A stretch of DNA of 64,000 bases from the NCBI RefSeq assembly GCF_021730395.1, contig NC_069366.1, positions 63,927,001 through 63,991,000 of the forward strand, read 5' to 3'. The position numbers were made by a program, and so were the translations under genes. This document shows, in pieces, positions 24,793-35,009 of this stretch (the stretch's first letter is position 1; each line of letters opens with the position of its first letter). Origin of the DNA: Mercenaria mercenaria (Eukaryota > Mollusca > Bivalvia > Venerida > Veneridae). The notes under the pieces are model-generated. The model did not search any database. It saw only the letters and a list, made by a program, of their open reading frames with translations, and was not told the DNA's origin.

Positions 24793-24951
24793 GTGTGGCT
24801 ATGGAGATCAGTGAGGAAGATGACAACCTTGGACAGTTTATGGAGGTAGTCACAATGTACAGGTGTAAATTCTGTGTGTTCACTGCACCTGGTGCAAAAG
24901 AGATGACACAGCATGTCAAAAGTGTGCATGTCAGAAAACCAACATTTCCTG
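24793..24951 (+). CDS. Zinc-finger gene, exon with first C2H2 finger
   Basis: The exon encodes VAMEISEEDDNLGQFMEVV then a finger CKFCVFTAPG...HVKSVH with C-x2-C-x12-H-x4-H spacing, and ends CCTG|GTAAAT in phase 1. Three AGs at 24774-24792 could serve as acceptor (the one after TTCTTC has the best pyrimidine tract), or ATG 24801 could be the start. The left border is therefore uncertain. Confidence 0.75.
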
Positions 24952-27900
24952 GTAAATTTTCTTTATTATTAAATCACCTAAGCCAGAGGATATGGTGATA
25001 TGATGTATTAGATTTAAGCAGTCATTGTCAGTGTATCTGTCTTACATTTGTCAGTTTGTCTGCCCAGCCTTTGTCATTGTGTCTGTCTGACCTTTGGCAG
25101 TGTGTTTGACCAACCTTTGACAAAGGTTGGTCAAACACACTGCCAAAGGTCCTTTGTACCGCATAAAGTTTTAACTTCACAGAAATGATCATTGTATTAC
25201 CATATACATGTACTGAAATAAATATGTTCGCACTGTACAAGAAATTAGAAATGAAAAGTATTTCTGATCCTATTCCTGGAGCTAGTCTGTGTGCTTCATA
25301 CCACATATATTTACAGAGTTGCACTCTAGCTATAATTTCCAGTAACATCTTGTAGCACATCCCTAAAGTGAAGATCCTTTGGAATGACAGTGTACAAAAT
25401 AGGAAAAAAGGAGCAAACTTGGTTTGATTGAGCTTTGCTGATATATAGACCTGTTTTAATCTGCAGGCTGCAAGTTTAAAAGCACAGACAAGGCAAATGT
25501 TCTTCTTGATCGTTTGACACACTTACTTTCATAGATTAGTTTAGTATAGATTCCAGGAACACTTTGTAGGTTAATTAATTGACTTCCATTACATATAGAT
25601 TTGGAATACAGTTGAAATGCAATAACAAAATATAAACTATTTTTATCATTTACAGAAAGTACTATAGGTATGACCAGTGTCACCCAGACAAATCAGGCAG
25701 TTGTAAGCATAGTGAAGCCTTTGCCTGGAAACCATGTACTTAAGACTGAGGAAACCCAGGTATTGGCTGCTGATGCATACAGACAGACAGACACATTGGA
25801 GTCAATAGCTGCCGATGTCAGTTATGAACAAAGTGGGTTTAATTCATCAAACAATGGTTCACAAGAAATATTTACAGCTATGTCCTCGATGAACATGCCA
25901 ATAGGGACAAACAATTCTTCTCCACAGAATGTGATTATTACATTAACTAATAACAATGATCAAGCTATTATTGAGTCAGGTCAACCGGACATTGTACCGG
26001 AAGAGAACAATACTGAACCACAGATTGGTGATTACCAGTTTATTTGCCAGAACTCAAATGGGCAGTATGTTTTACAAAATTCAGAGAATGTTCAGATAGG
26101 GGACAATGGAACGGTGCATGTTTTAGTGCAAGATTCTAGTACAGGACCTCCAGAAACTACAGATGCACTGACGGAAAACATGGGGGAAAGTTACGTTGTG
26201 GCAGGGAGCCTAAATGAACAACCTGGTCTAGATACAGAACTTGACCAACAGACTCGAAGTAAGTAAAACTAATCTCTCTTCCTCTATTTATACGCCCGTT
26301 TGAAAAACGGGACGTATTATGGGAACGCCCCTGGCGGGCGGGAGGGCGGGCGTCGTCCACAGACTTTGTCCGGAGCATATCTTCTACATGCATGAAGGGA
26401 TTTTGATGAAACTTGGCACAGTTGTTCACCATCATGAGACGGAGTGTCTTGCGCAAAAACCAGGTCCCTAGGTCTAAGGTCAAGGTCACACTAAGACATC
26501 ATGAGATGGAGTGTCATGCGCAAGAACCAGGTCCCTAGGTCTAAGGTCAAGGTCACACTTAGAGGTCAAAGGATACAAGAAAGAAAACTTTGTCCGGAGC
26601 ATATCTTCTTCAAGCATGGAGGGATTTTGATATAACTTGGCACAAATGTTCACCACCACGAGGCGGAGTGTCATGCGCAAGAACCAGGTCCCTCGGTCTA
26701 AGGTCAAGGTCACACTTAGAGGTCAAAGGATACAAGAAAGAAAACTTTGTCCGGAGCATATCTTCTTCATGCATGGAGGGATTTTGATATAACTTGGCAC
26801 AAATGTTCACCACCACGAGGCGGAGTGTCATGCGCAAGAACCAGGTCCCTCGGTCTAAGGTCAAGGTCACACTTAGAGGTCAAAGGTTACAAGAATGAAA
26901 ACCTTGTCCAGAGCATTTCTTCTTCATGCATAGAGGGATTTTGATATAACTTTGCACAAATGTTCACCACCACGAGATGGAGTGTCATGCGCAAGAACCA
27001 GGTCCCTAGATCAAAGGTCAAGGTCACACTTAGAGGCCAAAGGTCAGATACAAGAATGACTTTGTCCGAAGCATTTCTTCTTCATGCATAGAGGGATTTT
27101 GCTGTAACTTGGCACAATTATACACCATCATGAGACGAAGTGTCATGCGCAGTTCCCTTCTTTAGAATTACTTCCCTTTGTTGTTACTATAAATAGCTTA
27201 TATTGTAACTTTTTCATTACTAGTCGTAGGGAAAAATCGAGACCACTTTTCTGTAGTACAACATGCATGCTACATCCAATTATGAGGTGTATTTTGACCA
27301 ATCTCTACCTGGTAAAGATTTTTGTGTGGACTTACAATTTTTTTTTTGGATTTTTTTTTTTTTTTTTTAAGATTATCTTCCCTTAGTTGTTACTATAAAT
27401 AACTTATATTGTAACTTTTTTATAATTGACCGTAGGGAAAAAACAAGACCACTTTTCTGTGGTACAACATAGATGTTACTTTCAAATTTTAGGTGTATTT
27501 TATGGTATCTCTACCTGGTAAGGAGTTTTTTGTGGACTTAGAAAAACAAATGACTTACAATGATTACTAAACAACCCACAAAATTAAAATTCCATTTGCA
27601 AATACAGGTGCTAGAGTAAAGAAATTTGCTGCGACGGGCATATATTGTGACATTCTGGCACTCTTGTTACACTTTTTTTTGCAATATTTTAAAAAAACTT
27701 GTTTAATTAAGAATTTGTAAATTTATCAAAGCATTAATTAACTACAGTGTATATGGAAAGTAAGTGAAAGAGCTTTTCTGTGTTTAGTCATAAGAAAATG
27801 CATTTGGCCATTGCAATTTGAATATAGAGGCTTATAGTTTTTTTAAAGTGAGGGTAGAATAATTATTAAATTAAGGGTCATACTGGGGACATCAGTCATC

Positions 27901-30900
27901 TGTTTTACATCTTTATCTTTTTTGAACACTATTTTTAATGCTATTTACCGATACACTGTATTTTAAATTTACCAAGAACTTAAAATATTCAGTAATAAAA
28001 ATTTTGAGCCTCCAGGTGTGGTCTTTTATTTACAGCATTGACTACAAATGTTAGTTTGAAAAAATACTGAGATTGCTGCATTTTCAGCTTGCAGTAAGGA
28101 AAGTACATGGAGCTATTTTTTTTACCTTTATCATCAAATGTACACCTCTTGATAGCAATTCTTAGTGAGCTCATACCAATGTTATTTGTGTGGAATCACA
28201 ATTGAGTGAAATTTCTCACCTGTTTCAACACACTGATCTGCAGTTGTAAAATGGTGTTGAACTGTCATAAAAAATCTTCCCTTACATACTTATAGATACA
28301 GCAGAGGATGACCTGGATGAAGTGAAGCAGACGGAAAACCAGGATGATGTCATCACAAAGGAGTTGTATCTCTGTGGAAATTGTAGTGAGGGATTTGCTT
28401 CCATTCAGGTATGTATTTATTTAATACCTAATAATACTTCCAAATCAGGGATGTATTAATTAGTCATAGAAGCATTGTTAATTGGATGTTGGCCGTAGAA
28501 AGTATAAATAGTGATACAACTTTAGCAATTTCTCTGTTCCTATTGTAGCTATTGGTGCAAGATTTACAATAACTTTAGAACATCCAAGATTTGATAAAAT
28601 CCAAAAGACAACAGCTGAAGAGAAAATATAACAGGAAATACATGTACATAACACCTTTAATGCTCTTAAGATAGTTATTATTTTAGAACAAAATACAGTG
28701 ATTGTGTATTAATGTGTACACAACATCTGGTAGTAACAGAGATAGAATGAAATTGCATCAAAATTTTAAGTATTATTGCACTTGACTGATGTAGATATGT
28801 AATTTGTGCATTATTCTGTTTAGTTGTCAAGGCAACACATTCATATACAAACTATGTAAATTTAGTTATTCCATTTTCCTGCAGGCATGTAAAGATCATA
28901 TGACAAATGTTCATGAGGTGACAGACTTTCAAACAAGTTGTAGAGTAGATGCTGGCACTCAAGTTGAACCTAAAAAGAAACCTGGACGGAAGAAAAAATC
29001 TGAACTCATTGAGCAAATTAAGACAGAGCCGGAGGAAATAGTGATGTCAGAATCTGACGAGGACTGGGCGGAACAGTTGATGTCATACTCAACACGAAGT
29101 CGCCGGAAGAGAAAACCCCCACAGGCATTAAAGAACGACTATTACCTTGGTAGAACAAAAAGAAAAGAACAGAAAAAGAGAGAACCCAAAGACCTTAACA
29201 CTAAATGTGAAAAGGAAGGTAGGTTACTCAGTATTCTGATTGCTATTGAATGTTTACAATTTTAATTTTTAGCTCAAGAATACAAAGTATTTGGAAAGCT
29301 ATCCTACATGTCCTTCTGGCAGGATCGGTTTCTGTGTCTAGAGCTTGGCAAATGCTTTGATACACTTTCACTGAGATACTGTTCTTACTTCATAGATTAG
29401 TTTTTAACTTATAGCAGTTGTTGCTCATCATCACCCGCATCATATGACACAGGGGCCATAACTCTTGCATCAATGTTTCATGAAATATGCCCCATTTTTA
29501 CTTAGAATTTCAAGGTGTTGATGCACTTTCACTCTGTCTCTGTTATTATTCACAGTTACTAGATTTGATTCAAACTCATCATATGAGACAAGGGCCATAA
29601 CACTTACACCAATATTTATAAATTATGCCCTCTAAACTTGGAATTTACGGTGAAACTTTTGATGCGCTTCTGCTCTGTCTCTATTACTATGAACTGGATT
29701 TCATTCAGACTTAAAATGTTGTTTTATATCATCACCAACTTCACATGGTACACAGGCTGTAACTCTGGCACCAATATTTCATGAATAAAGCCTCTTTTTA
29801 CTGAGAATTTTTTATGCATGTTTATTCTGTCTCTGTTACCACATGAAGTATTTAATTCAAACTTGAAATACTGTAAAATCATTTAATTTTGTGAGCAGAA
29901 ATTTCTTGGTTTTGGTCAAACGGCAATTTCATGGGGATACCAATTTGTGAATTTCAACTTTTGAACATAAAATGAATGGGAATTTTACTTGTTTGTTAGG
30001 ATTAAATTCTGTGGATTGACTCAGCCACAAAATCCACGATAATTAGAGTCCCCCACAAAAATCAATGATTTAACAGTGGTTGTTTCAAATCGTCACCCAC
30101 ATGATACGATACAAAAGCTGTAACTCTGGAAACAACGAATAATGAGTACCTTAATGCCCTCCTTTTACTTAGAATTTGAGGTTAAAATTTTGATGTACAT
30201 GTATTTTTACTCTATCTCTGTTATTGCTAAATGAATTTGCTTCAAACTTAACACCCATCTCTGAATTCAAATTTAACTCAGTTTTTCCTGTCAAAACCCA
30301 CATTATCATTTATGACAAGGTCCCTGAAGTTTAGATGTGTGACTTTTTTCCTTGGCAGTATGAGATCTAGAGGCACCCATACCAACTTCTTTACATTTTT
30401 TTCACTTTGTCAATTCAGAAACTTTCCACTGAAATGTTAAGTTTCATTTAACAAGCAGTATAGCTGTAGTTTCTTCAGATATGCCCTATTCAAGCATCCA
30501 ACATCAAAACAGATGAGCATACTATCTCCCTTGGTGGCTCCTGTTAAACAAGTCAAGAGGTTTGTACAAAACAAGCTCAACTTAAAACAAAAGATAGGAT
30601 AAAGGGGCCTCCACGGCTGAGCAGTTGAGGTAGCTGACATGAATCACTTGTCCCTCACATATGTGGGTTGAAAACCTTGCTTGATGTTCTGAGTTGTAGA
30701 ATTCTTTAAGAGAGGAAGCTATCTAGCTGGCTAACATAAGGTAGATGGTTCTACCCAGGTGCCCTACCCTGATGAAATAATGCCAGCAGGGCAGCTGGAG
30801 TCTTCCTCTACCATCAGAAGCTGGAAAAGTCAGGATTTAATTTTGCTGACTAAGCATGAAATCCAGGAAAAAGCTACCGGTAGTCTCTTACAAAAAGCTT

Positions 30901-33900
30901 TGATTAGTAGTTTTTTATCAAAATCATGGAATTACATGACCATGAAATTAATTTTTGTCATAGTGTAGTGTTTTATTACAGGTTGTACATTACGATTCAA
31001 AGATGAAGAAACAATGAGACAACATTTACAGTGTCATATAGACGATGCTGGTGTAACAGGTCCACAATTCAAGTAAGATTTCTCTAAAGAATTTTATCCC
31101 ATTCTCAATTAATAAATGCTACGAGTGTTATGTTTGTTATTGTACATTTTGGTGTCTGAATAAAATGCAGGCTGCTACAGGACTATAAGTGCATATCATA
31201 GTATTACTGATACATGTCGGAGGCATATTAGTTTTCAACTGTCCGTTCGTTAGTTCGTTCGTTCGTTTGTCACAACGTTAAGTTTTTGCATGAAGGCACT
31301 TTACTCGCGAACCACTGCACCCAGGACCTTCAATCTTCACAGGCTCATAGCACTTATTGAGTACACGACCCCTACTGACTTTGGGGTCACCAGGTCAAAG
31401 GTCAGTGTCACAGGGGCCAGTGTTAACTTTTTGCATAAAGGCACTTTACTCGCAGACCACTGCACCCAGGACCTTCAAAGTTCACAGGCTGATAGTACTT
31501 AATGGGTACACGACCCCTACCAATCAAATATTACTGGATCTGGTCCTGAGTTTGTTTTCATAAGTTCCTACTATTTATCTTCAGATTCCTACTTTTCTCC
31601 TACTTTTTTTGCCCCCGTCATCTACTGATGCGGGAGGCATATACATGTAGTGATTGTCCGGTCTGTCCGTTCGTTCATCCGTCTGTCCATTCATCTGTCC
31701 GTACGAGGTTAACCAAATGGGACCGTTTCGTCTAGCATCAATACCCCTTACTAGAATGACTTGATACTAATGCAGATGTAACCTTTGACCATTTCTCATC
31801 TTCAGACATCACCTGACCTCAGTTTGACCTTGACCTTGTTTTGGATTTAGGTTGCTTTGTATGGGCCATCTCTTAATTAACCAAATGGGAACGTTCCGTC
31901 TAGCATCAATACTGCTTACAAGAATGAATTGATACTAATACAGATGTAACCTGTGACAGTTCCTCATCTTCAAACATCACCTGACCTCAGTTTGACCTTG
32001 ACCTTGACCTCATTTTGGAAGCTCTATTGTCAAGGATGCCACCGGGGGTATCAAGCGTTTATTGAACGCAGCTCCTTGTTTTATATCAGAGGCTCCTACT
32101 TTTCTCCTAGTTTTTCATCAAAGGTCACTTGAAAGCTGCAAATGAAAGATACTTTGATCTTAAAAGTGAAACATAAAGATTTTGTTCTTATTTCATGTTT
32201 AACCAAATTATGGCAGTTTCACTTGCCCAGTGACATGTGTATTGCAAAATGTCACACACAAAATCATGGTGTGACAGTGTTAATAAATGGGGAAAATTAA
32301 ATATTTCTTGGAGATTACATTTGTATAACTATAAGGTGAAGTGCACAACTTACTGTTTTTATATACTACTATATATTCAATAATGTACATTTTGGAATCA
32401 ATTTCAGATTATTTTTAATTCATACTTTTTCATGTTCAGGTGTAGTTCTGTAACAGTGAAAATTATAAAATGAGATTCCACTGTTTGAAACAGGGGACCC
32501 TCTTGGTGGAGTGGTTAAGGTGGCTGCCCAGATCACTTGCCCCTCACCTGTGTAGGTTCGAGTCTTACTTAGGACATTGACCTCTTCATGTGAGGCCGAT
32601 GCTCCACCCAACAAAATGAGCAAATTATTTCAACAGTTCAAGTTTTAAATATAATCAGCCATAATATTTTAATTAACTAATGGAAAACATGAAATAATAG
32701 GCAGTAACCAGAAAAGTAAAGGAATTTTTTTCTTTCTCAATCTGTTTAGGTGTACAGCATGTGAGGAGACGTTTGATACCTGGAGAGTCGCGAGAATTCA
32801 TATGTGGAAGATACACAGAATCAGTATAGACATGATCAGTTGCCCTCTCTGTGATCTCTACAAAACAGATGCACCTTCAAAACTAAAGGTAGGGTCAGGG
32901 GTCTCCGTGGCCAAGAAACCCATACAAAACAGACACACCTTCAAAACTAAAGGTAGGGTCAGGGGTCTCCGTGGCCAAGAAAACTATACAAAACAGATGC
33001 ACCTTCAAAACTAAAGGTGGATCTAAGGGTCAGGGGTCTCCATGGCCAAGAAAACTATACAAAACAGATGCACCTTCAAAACTAAAGGTACGGTCAGGGG
33101 GCTTCAGTGGCCAAGAAAACTATAATATCAGATGCACCTTCAAGACTAAAGGAAAGGTCAGGGGGCCTCTGTGGCCAAGAGAACTGTACAAAATGGAAAT
33201 ACCTTCAAAACTTAGGGTAACAACATGGGGCCTCCATAGTTAAATGGATAAGGTCACTGACTTTAAGTCACTTGGCCTTCACTGCTGTTGGTCCAAAACT
33301 TATATTGGAGTCTAGAGTTCTTTCATGTGAGGAAACTGTCCAGCTTGATGAAGGAATACAAAGCTGCCTTTCCATGCCTGAAATAAGGCTCATAGGTAAA
33401 CCTGGGGTCTCCCTCTACCATCAAAAGCTTGAAAGTCACTTAAGTGACTTATAATTAAGTTTTTGCAAGGCTAAAACCAAAATGAATCAGTTTATCAGAG
33501 CAATGAAATTTTCAACACCCACAGGTGTCGGCATTAGCAGTACTCTTATTCACAGAATATTTTTGAATGAAGTGCCAGAAATAACAATACTGATGTATAC
33601 ATGTCAAAAATGTACTTTACCTAGAGTCATAAAATATTAGAGGATAGCATATATTCATTGAAGTTTTGCACGGCTGTGTCCAGGCCATAACTTTGACATG
33701 CATGGTCCGATTTCAGAATAATTTGACACAAATGATAAGCATGGATAGACGATGAGTCGTGTGCAATAACCATTTCACTAGCTCAAAGGTCAAGGTCACA
33801 ATCCTTTGTTGAACTTAGCCAATTTTCACTACATATATACTGATAATGTGGTCTTCCTGTCTGATCCATAACTTCGACATGCATGGTCCGATTTCAAAAT

Positions 33901-34940
33901 AATTTGATGCAAATGATAAGCATGGATAGATGATGTGTCATGCACAACAACCATTTCTCTATATCAAAGGTCAAGGTCACAGTCCTTGGTTGAGCAGAGC
34001 CAATTTTCACTACATATACAGAATACTAAATTTTCTGGTTTTCCTACAATATTTTTTTGTAAATAAATAGGGTCCTTCTTTTAGTTTGTAAGTAGGACCA
34101 TGCCAGTGACCTTTCTCGTGTTGCGGGGGAATCCATGTCTATGACACATTTTTAGTTTTGTGTTACAAACTTTGTATGCAAGAATTTCTTGAATAATCAA
34201 ATATTCATTTCAGTTTGGAATTTTTTCTTAAGATTGGGAATTTTTGTTTCAAACTGGGAAAAATGGAGCCTATTTGGCGTTTGGAAATGGGGCTGATATT
34301 TGGCCCTGTGAGACAGGCGGAAAAAACCCTGCTGGTCTAATCCCTCATCAAAACAATCATTTTATCAGAATTCACCTGTGAAAACAACCATTTCCTCACG
34401 CTACATGCATGTCACATATATATGATACACAATAGTCAGTTACACTTTGATTTACAGTGTTAACATGTTTTGCAGTAATTATTGATTATCAACCCAGTTA
34501 CTGTCACGAGGAAAAAATCCTGATATTGAAAAATTTTGAAAAGTGGGAGAATTATGGTTTTGGTTGGGAGATAGGAGGCAAAGGTGAAAAATTAGGATTT
34601 TGACCCTCCAGTCTGGGAGAAAATATGTATACCTACGGGGTATCTCTTGTTAAAATAAAACAAAAAATCTCTAATATTTGATAGAAAAAAGCTCTTGCTT
34701 GCATTTAATAAACCGTGTAACTACAGATTTACTCAGAGACACATGGTTAAAATGTGTCCTGTTTGTAGTAAAGCATTTAAACATGTATTTTCAGATTCAC
34801 TTGGAGACACATGGTTCAGAACGTCCCTATGCCTGCCCTGTTTGTGGTAAAGCATTTAAACAATTTGCTCAGATGAAGAATCATGAAACTTGTCACCTCT
34901 CACAAGATATTGTCAACTCGAAGGAGATGTCAGACAGATG
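24793..34940 (+). CDS. C2H2 zinc-finger protein, ZNF335-like (seven exons, 5' and 3' ends uncertain)
   Basis: Exons 24793-24951, 25656-26258, 28296-28408, 28885-29218, 30982-31072, 32750-32888 and 34795-34940 have GT/AG borders and agreeing phases, giving about 528 codons. Six C2H2 fingers are readable: CKFC..HVKSVH, CGNC..HMTNVH, CEKEGC..HLQCH, CTAC..HMWKIH, CPLC..HLETH (13-residue spacer) and CPVC..HETCH. Between them lie an Asn/Gln-rich acidic region and an AT-hook-like KKPGRKKK. The first finger with its MEVV lead, a long linker with a PGR motif and a second finger group resemble ZNF335 (NIF-1), a nuclear cofactor and histone-methyltransferase-associated regulator. That match is from memory. 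The true start may be ATG 24801 or an upstream exon. The last donor at 34941 shows the gene continues, but no later exon was found in the poor sequence beyond 35.2 kb. Confidence 0.82.
25027..25151. repeat. 23-bp minisatellite ending in a perfect 30-bp-stem palindrome
   Basis: Four 23-bp units (GTCAGTGTATCTGTCTTACA-type) fill 25027-25118. The last 30 bases (25089-25118) are followed after a 3-base loop (GAC, 25119-25121) by their exact reverse complement (25122-25151). The structure lies in the first zinc-finger intron. A template-switch or fold-back event at the end of the minisatellite is the simplest origin. Confidence 0.9.
25656..26258 (+). CDS. Zinc-finger gene, acidic Asn/Gln-rich linker exon
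   Basis: Opens after TTTACAG and completes a split codon to read ESTIGMTSVTQTN. The exon encodes about 200 residues rich in Asn, Gln, Ser, Thr and acidic residues, with YVLQNSENVQIGDNGTVHVL-type hydrophobic spacing. That is typical of disordered activation or linker regions. It ends CGA A|GTAAGT, phase 1. No finger or enzyme motif is present. Confidence 0.85.
26285..27665 (+). repeat. Interspersed element with 157-bp tandem core and duplicated tail
   Basis: It begins at TACGCCCGTTTGAAAAACGG and ends GCGACGGGCATATATTGTG... CACTCTTGTT. The core has units spaced 157, 157 and 158 bp (anchors TGTCC at 26591, 26748, 26905, 27063), each with AAGGTCAAGGTCACACTTAG and CGGAGTGTCATGCGCAAGAA. An earlier, altered unit lies at 26367. 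The tail contains a duplicated block of about 215 bp (27165-27350 and 27372-27545: GTTACTATAAATA.CTTATAT, GACCACTTTTCTGT). It fills most of the intron after the linker exon. Minus-strand open frames inside it are repeat artefacts. Confidence 0.8.
27666..28295. other. Intron sequence, nothing recognised
   Basis: AT-rich intron remainder before the exon at 28296. No repeat or exon recognised. Confidence 0.4.
28296..28408 (+). CDS. Zinc-finger gene, exon with first half of finger 2
   Basis: Acceptor CTTATAG. The exon reads NTAEDDLDEVKQTENQDD then LYLCGNCSEGFASIQ and ends at CAG|GTATGT, phase 0. It supplies the two Cys of finger 2; the His pair is in the next exon (ACKDHMTNVH). Confidence 0.85.
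28885..29218 (+). CDS. Zinc-finger gene, AT-hook-like basic exon
   Basis: It starts ACKDHMTNVH (second half of finger 2) after TTTTCCTGCAG. It continues with basic KKKPGRKKKSE, an acidic IKTEPEEIVMSESDEDW (SUMO-site-like IKTE), then RRKRKPP and KRKEQKKR clusters that should act as nuclear localisation signals. It ends CEKEG|GTAGGT, giving the first Cys of finger 3. The AT-hook-like motif suggests DNA minor-groove contact. Confidence 0.85.
29280..30260. repeat. Degenerate tandem repeat, about five units of roughly 170 bp
   Basis: Shared segments are CTCTGTCTCTGTTA(T/C)TA, ATTTGATTCAAACT, CATCA(T/C)ATGA(G/C)ACA, GGGCCATAACTCTTGCA and ATTTCATGAA(A/T)TATGCCC. The units are interrupted by a small inverted-repeat element at 29871-30076. 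They lie in the intron between the 28885 and 30982 exons. Confidence 0.65.
29871..30076. mobile_element. MITE with CTGTAAAATCATTTAATTTT inverted ends
   Basis: The left end CTGTAAAATCATTTAATTTT is matched in inversion by AAAAATCAATGATTTAACAG on the right. Length is about 206 bp; the interior is AT-rich and non-coding. A clear target duplication was not resolved. It is inserted within the 170-bp tandem family. Confidence 0.65.
30604..30850 (+). mobile_element. tRNA-derived SINE (copy 1 of family)
   Basis: The head is GGGGCCTCCACGGCTGAGCA, followed by a degenerate B box GTGGGTTGAAAACC, then CTAGCTGGCTAACATAAGG, GGTTCTACCCAGGTGCCC and ATGAAATAATGCC, ending in a CATCAGAAGCTGGAAAAGTC-like block. 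Same orientation and family as the copies at 32493 and 33227. Confidence 0.75.
30982..31072 (+). CDS. Zinc-finger gene, exon completing finger 3
   Basis: After TTTTATTACAG it reads GCTLRFKDEETMRQHLQCHI, completing finger 3 (C-x4-C-x12-H-x3-H with the first Cys from the previous exon), then DDAGVTGPQF. It ends AA|GTAAG in phase 2. Confidence 0.87.
31215..32085. repeat. Two GGTCA/TGACC-rich interspersed elements
   Basis: At about 31215-31550, two units spaced about 150 bp repeat GGCACTTTACTCGC(A/G)(A/G)ACCACTGCACCCAGGACC after a GTTCGTTCG tract. At about 31615-32085, a second element starts with CCCCGTCATCTACTGATGCG and a TCCGTTCG tract. It holds two units with CCAAATGGGA(C/A)CGTT(T/C)CGTC and TCACCTGACCTCAGTTTGAC, and ends CGGGGGTATCAAGCGTTTATTGAACGCAGCTCCTTG. 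Open frames here are repeat-derived. Confidence 0.7.
32493..32611 (+). mobile_element. tRNA-derived SINE (copy 2, 3'-truncated)
   Basis: GGGGACCCTCTTGGTGGAGT GGTTAAGG contains an A box and GTAGGTTCGAGTC a B box. The body stops after TTCATGTGAGGCCGATG. The polymerase III boxes are the clearest of the three copies. Same strand as the host gene. Confidence 0.75.
32750..32888 (+). CDS. Zinc-finger gene, exon with finger 4 and first part of finger 5
   Basis: After CTGTTTAG the split codon gives K then CTACEETFDTWRVARIHMWK IH (finger 4), followed by CPLCDLYKTDAPSKLK (finger 5 without its His pair). It ends AAAG|GTAGGG, phase 0, joining the next exon's IHLETH. The terminal 30 bases and the donor are re-copied in a 64-bp array directly downstream. 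Confidence 0.87.
32857..33226 (+). repeat. 64-bp tandem array copying exon end, 5' splice site and SINE head
   Basis: Six copies (AACTAAAGG anchors at 32881, 32945, 33009, 33080, 33144, 33209; periods 64, 64, 71, 64, 65) each contain TACAAAACAGATGCACCTTC, AAAACTAAAG and GT(A/G)..GGTCAGGGG, then a SINE-head-like TCTCCGTGGCCAAGA. The first copy is the true end of the exon. Donor GT is present in copies 1-4 and disturbed in 5 and 6. The period is not a multiple of three. The last copy leads straight into a full SINE. Confidence 0.9.
33227..33470 (+). mobile_element. tRNA-derived SINE (copy 3)
   Basis: GGGGCCTCCATAGTTAAATG GATAAGG starts the copy, with TTCATGTGAGGAAACTGTCC, GGGTCTCCCTCTACCATCAA and AAGCTTGAAAGTCAC further on. 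The B box (GTTGGTCCAAAAC) is decayed. It lies immediately downstream of the 64-bp array, whose units end in the same SINE head. Confidence 0.75.
33650..34030. repeat. Two-unit tandem repeat, period about 181 bp
   Basis: CATAACTTTGACATGCATGG at about 33688 recurs 181 bp later as CATAACTTCGACATGCATGG. Both are followed by ATAAGCATGGATAGA(C/T)GATG and AAAGGTCAAGGTCACA. This is another GGTCA-type bivalve family, inside the intron before the last exon. Confidence 0.75.
34031..34726. other. Intron sequence, nothing recognised
   Basis: AT-rich intron with short G-rich phrases (TTTGGGAAT, GGGAGAATT). No exon or repeat could be supported. Confidence 0.35.
34727..34785 (+). pseudogene. Relic duplicate of the following zinc-finger exon
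   Basis: After CTACAG, the sequence ATTTACTCAGAGACACATGG TT and then TGTCCTGTTTGTAGTAAAGC ATTTAAAC closely copies the first part of the real exon at 34795, with about 15 bases missing and an in-frame stop. It precedes the true acceptor directly. This is a decayed tandem exon copy rather than an expressed exon. Confidence 0.75.
34795..34940 (+). CDS. Zinc-finger gene, exon with end of finger 5 and finger 6
   Basis: After TATTTTCAG it reads IHLETHGSERPYACPVCGKA FKQ...MKNHETCH. This closes finger 5, gives a canonical TG-E-(R/K)-P-like linker and finger 6 (C-x2-C-x12-H-x3-H). It ends AGATG|GTGAGT in phase 2, so more coding must follow. Confidence 0.87.
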
Positions 34941-35009
34941 GTGAGTTAACTATCCAAAGTCTTTGAAAGATGTATTAAGTAAAATAGATCTGAGGTCACC
35001 AAAGAGAGT

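Noticed and set aside
26157-26944. Long minus- and plus-strand open frames with repeated peptides (MTLTLDRGTWFLRM-type)
   Set aside because: They lie in the 157-bp tandem array, are created by its lack of stops in some frames, and exist on both strands.
32802-33243. Open frames repeating (Y)TKQMHLQN / TDAPSKLK-type peptides as a tandem protein
   Set aside because: They are read-through of the 64-bp array beyond a good 5' splice site. The period shifts frame each unit, so no constant repeat protein results.
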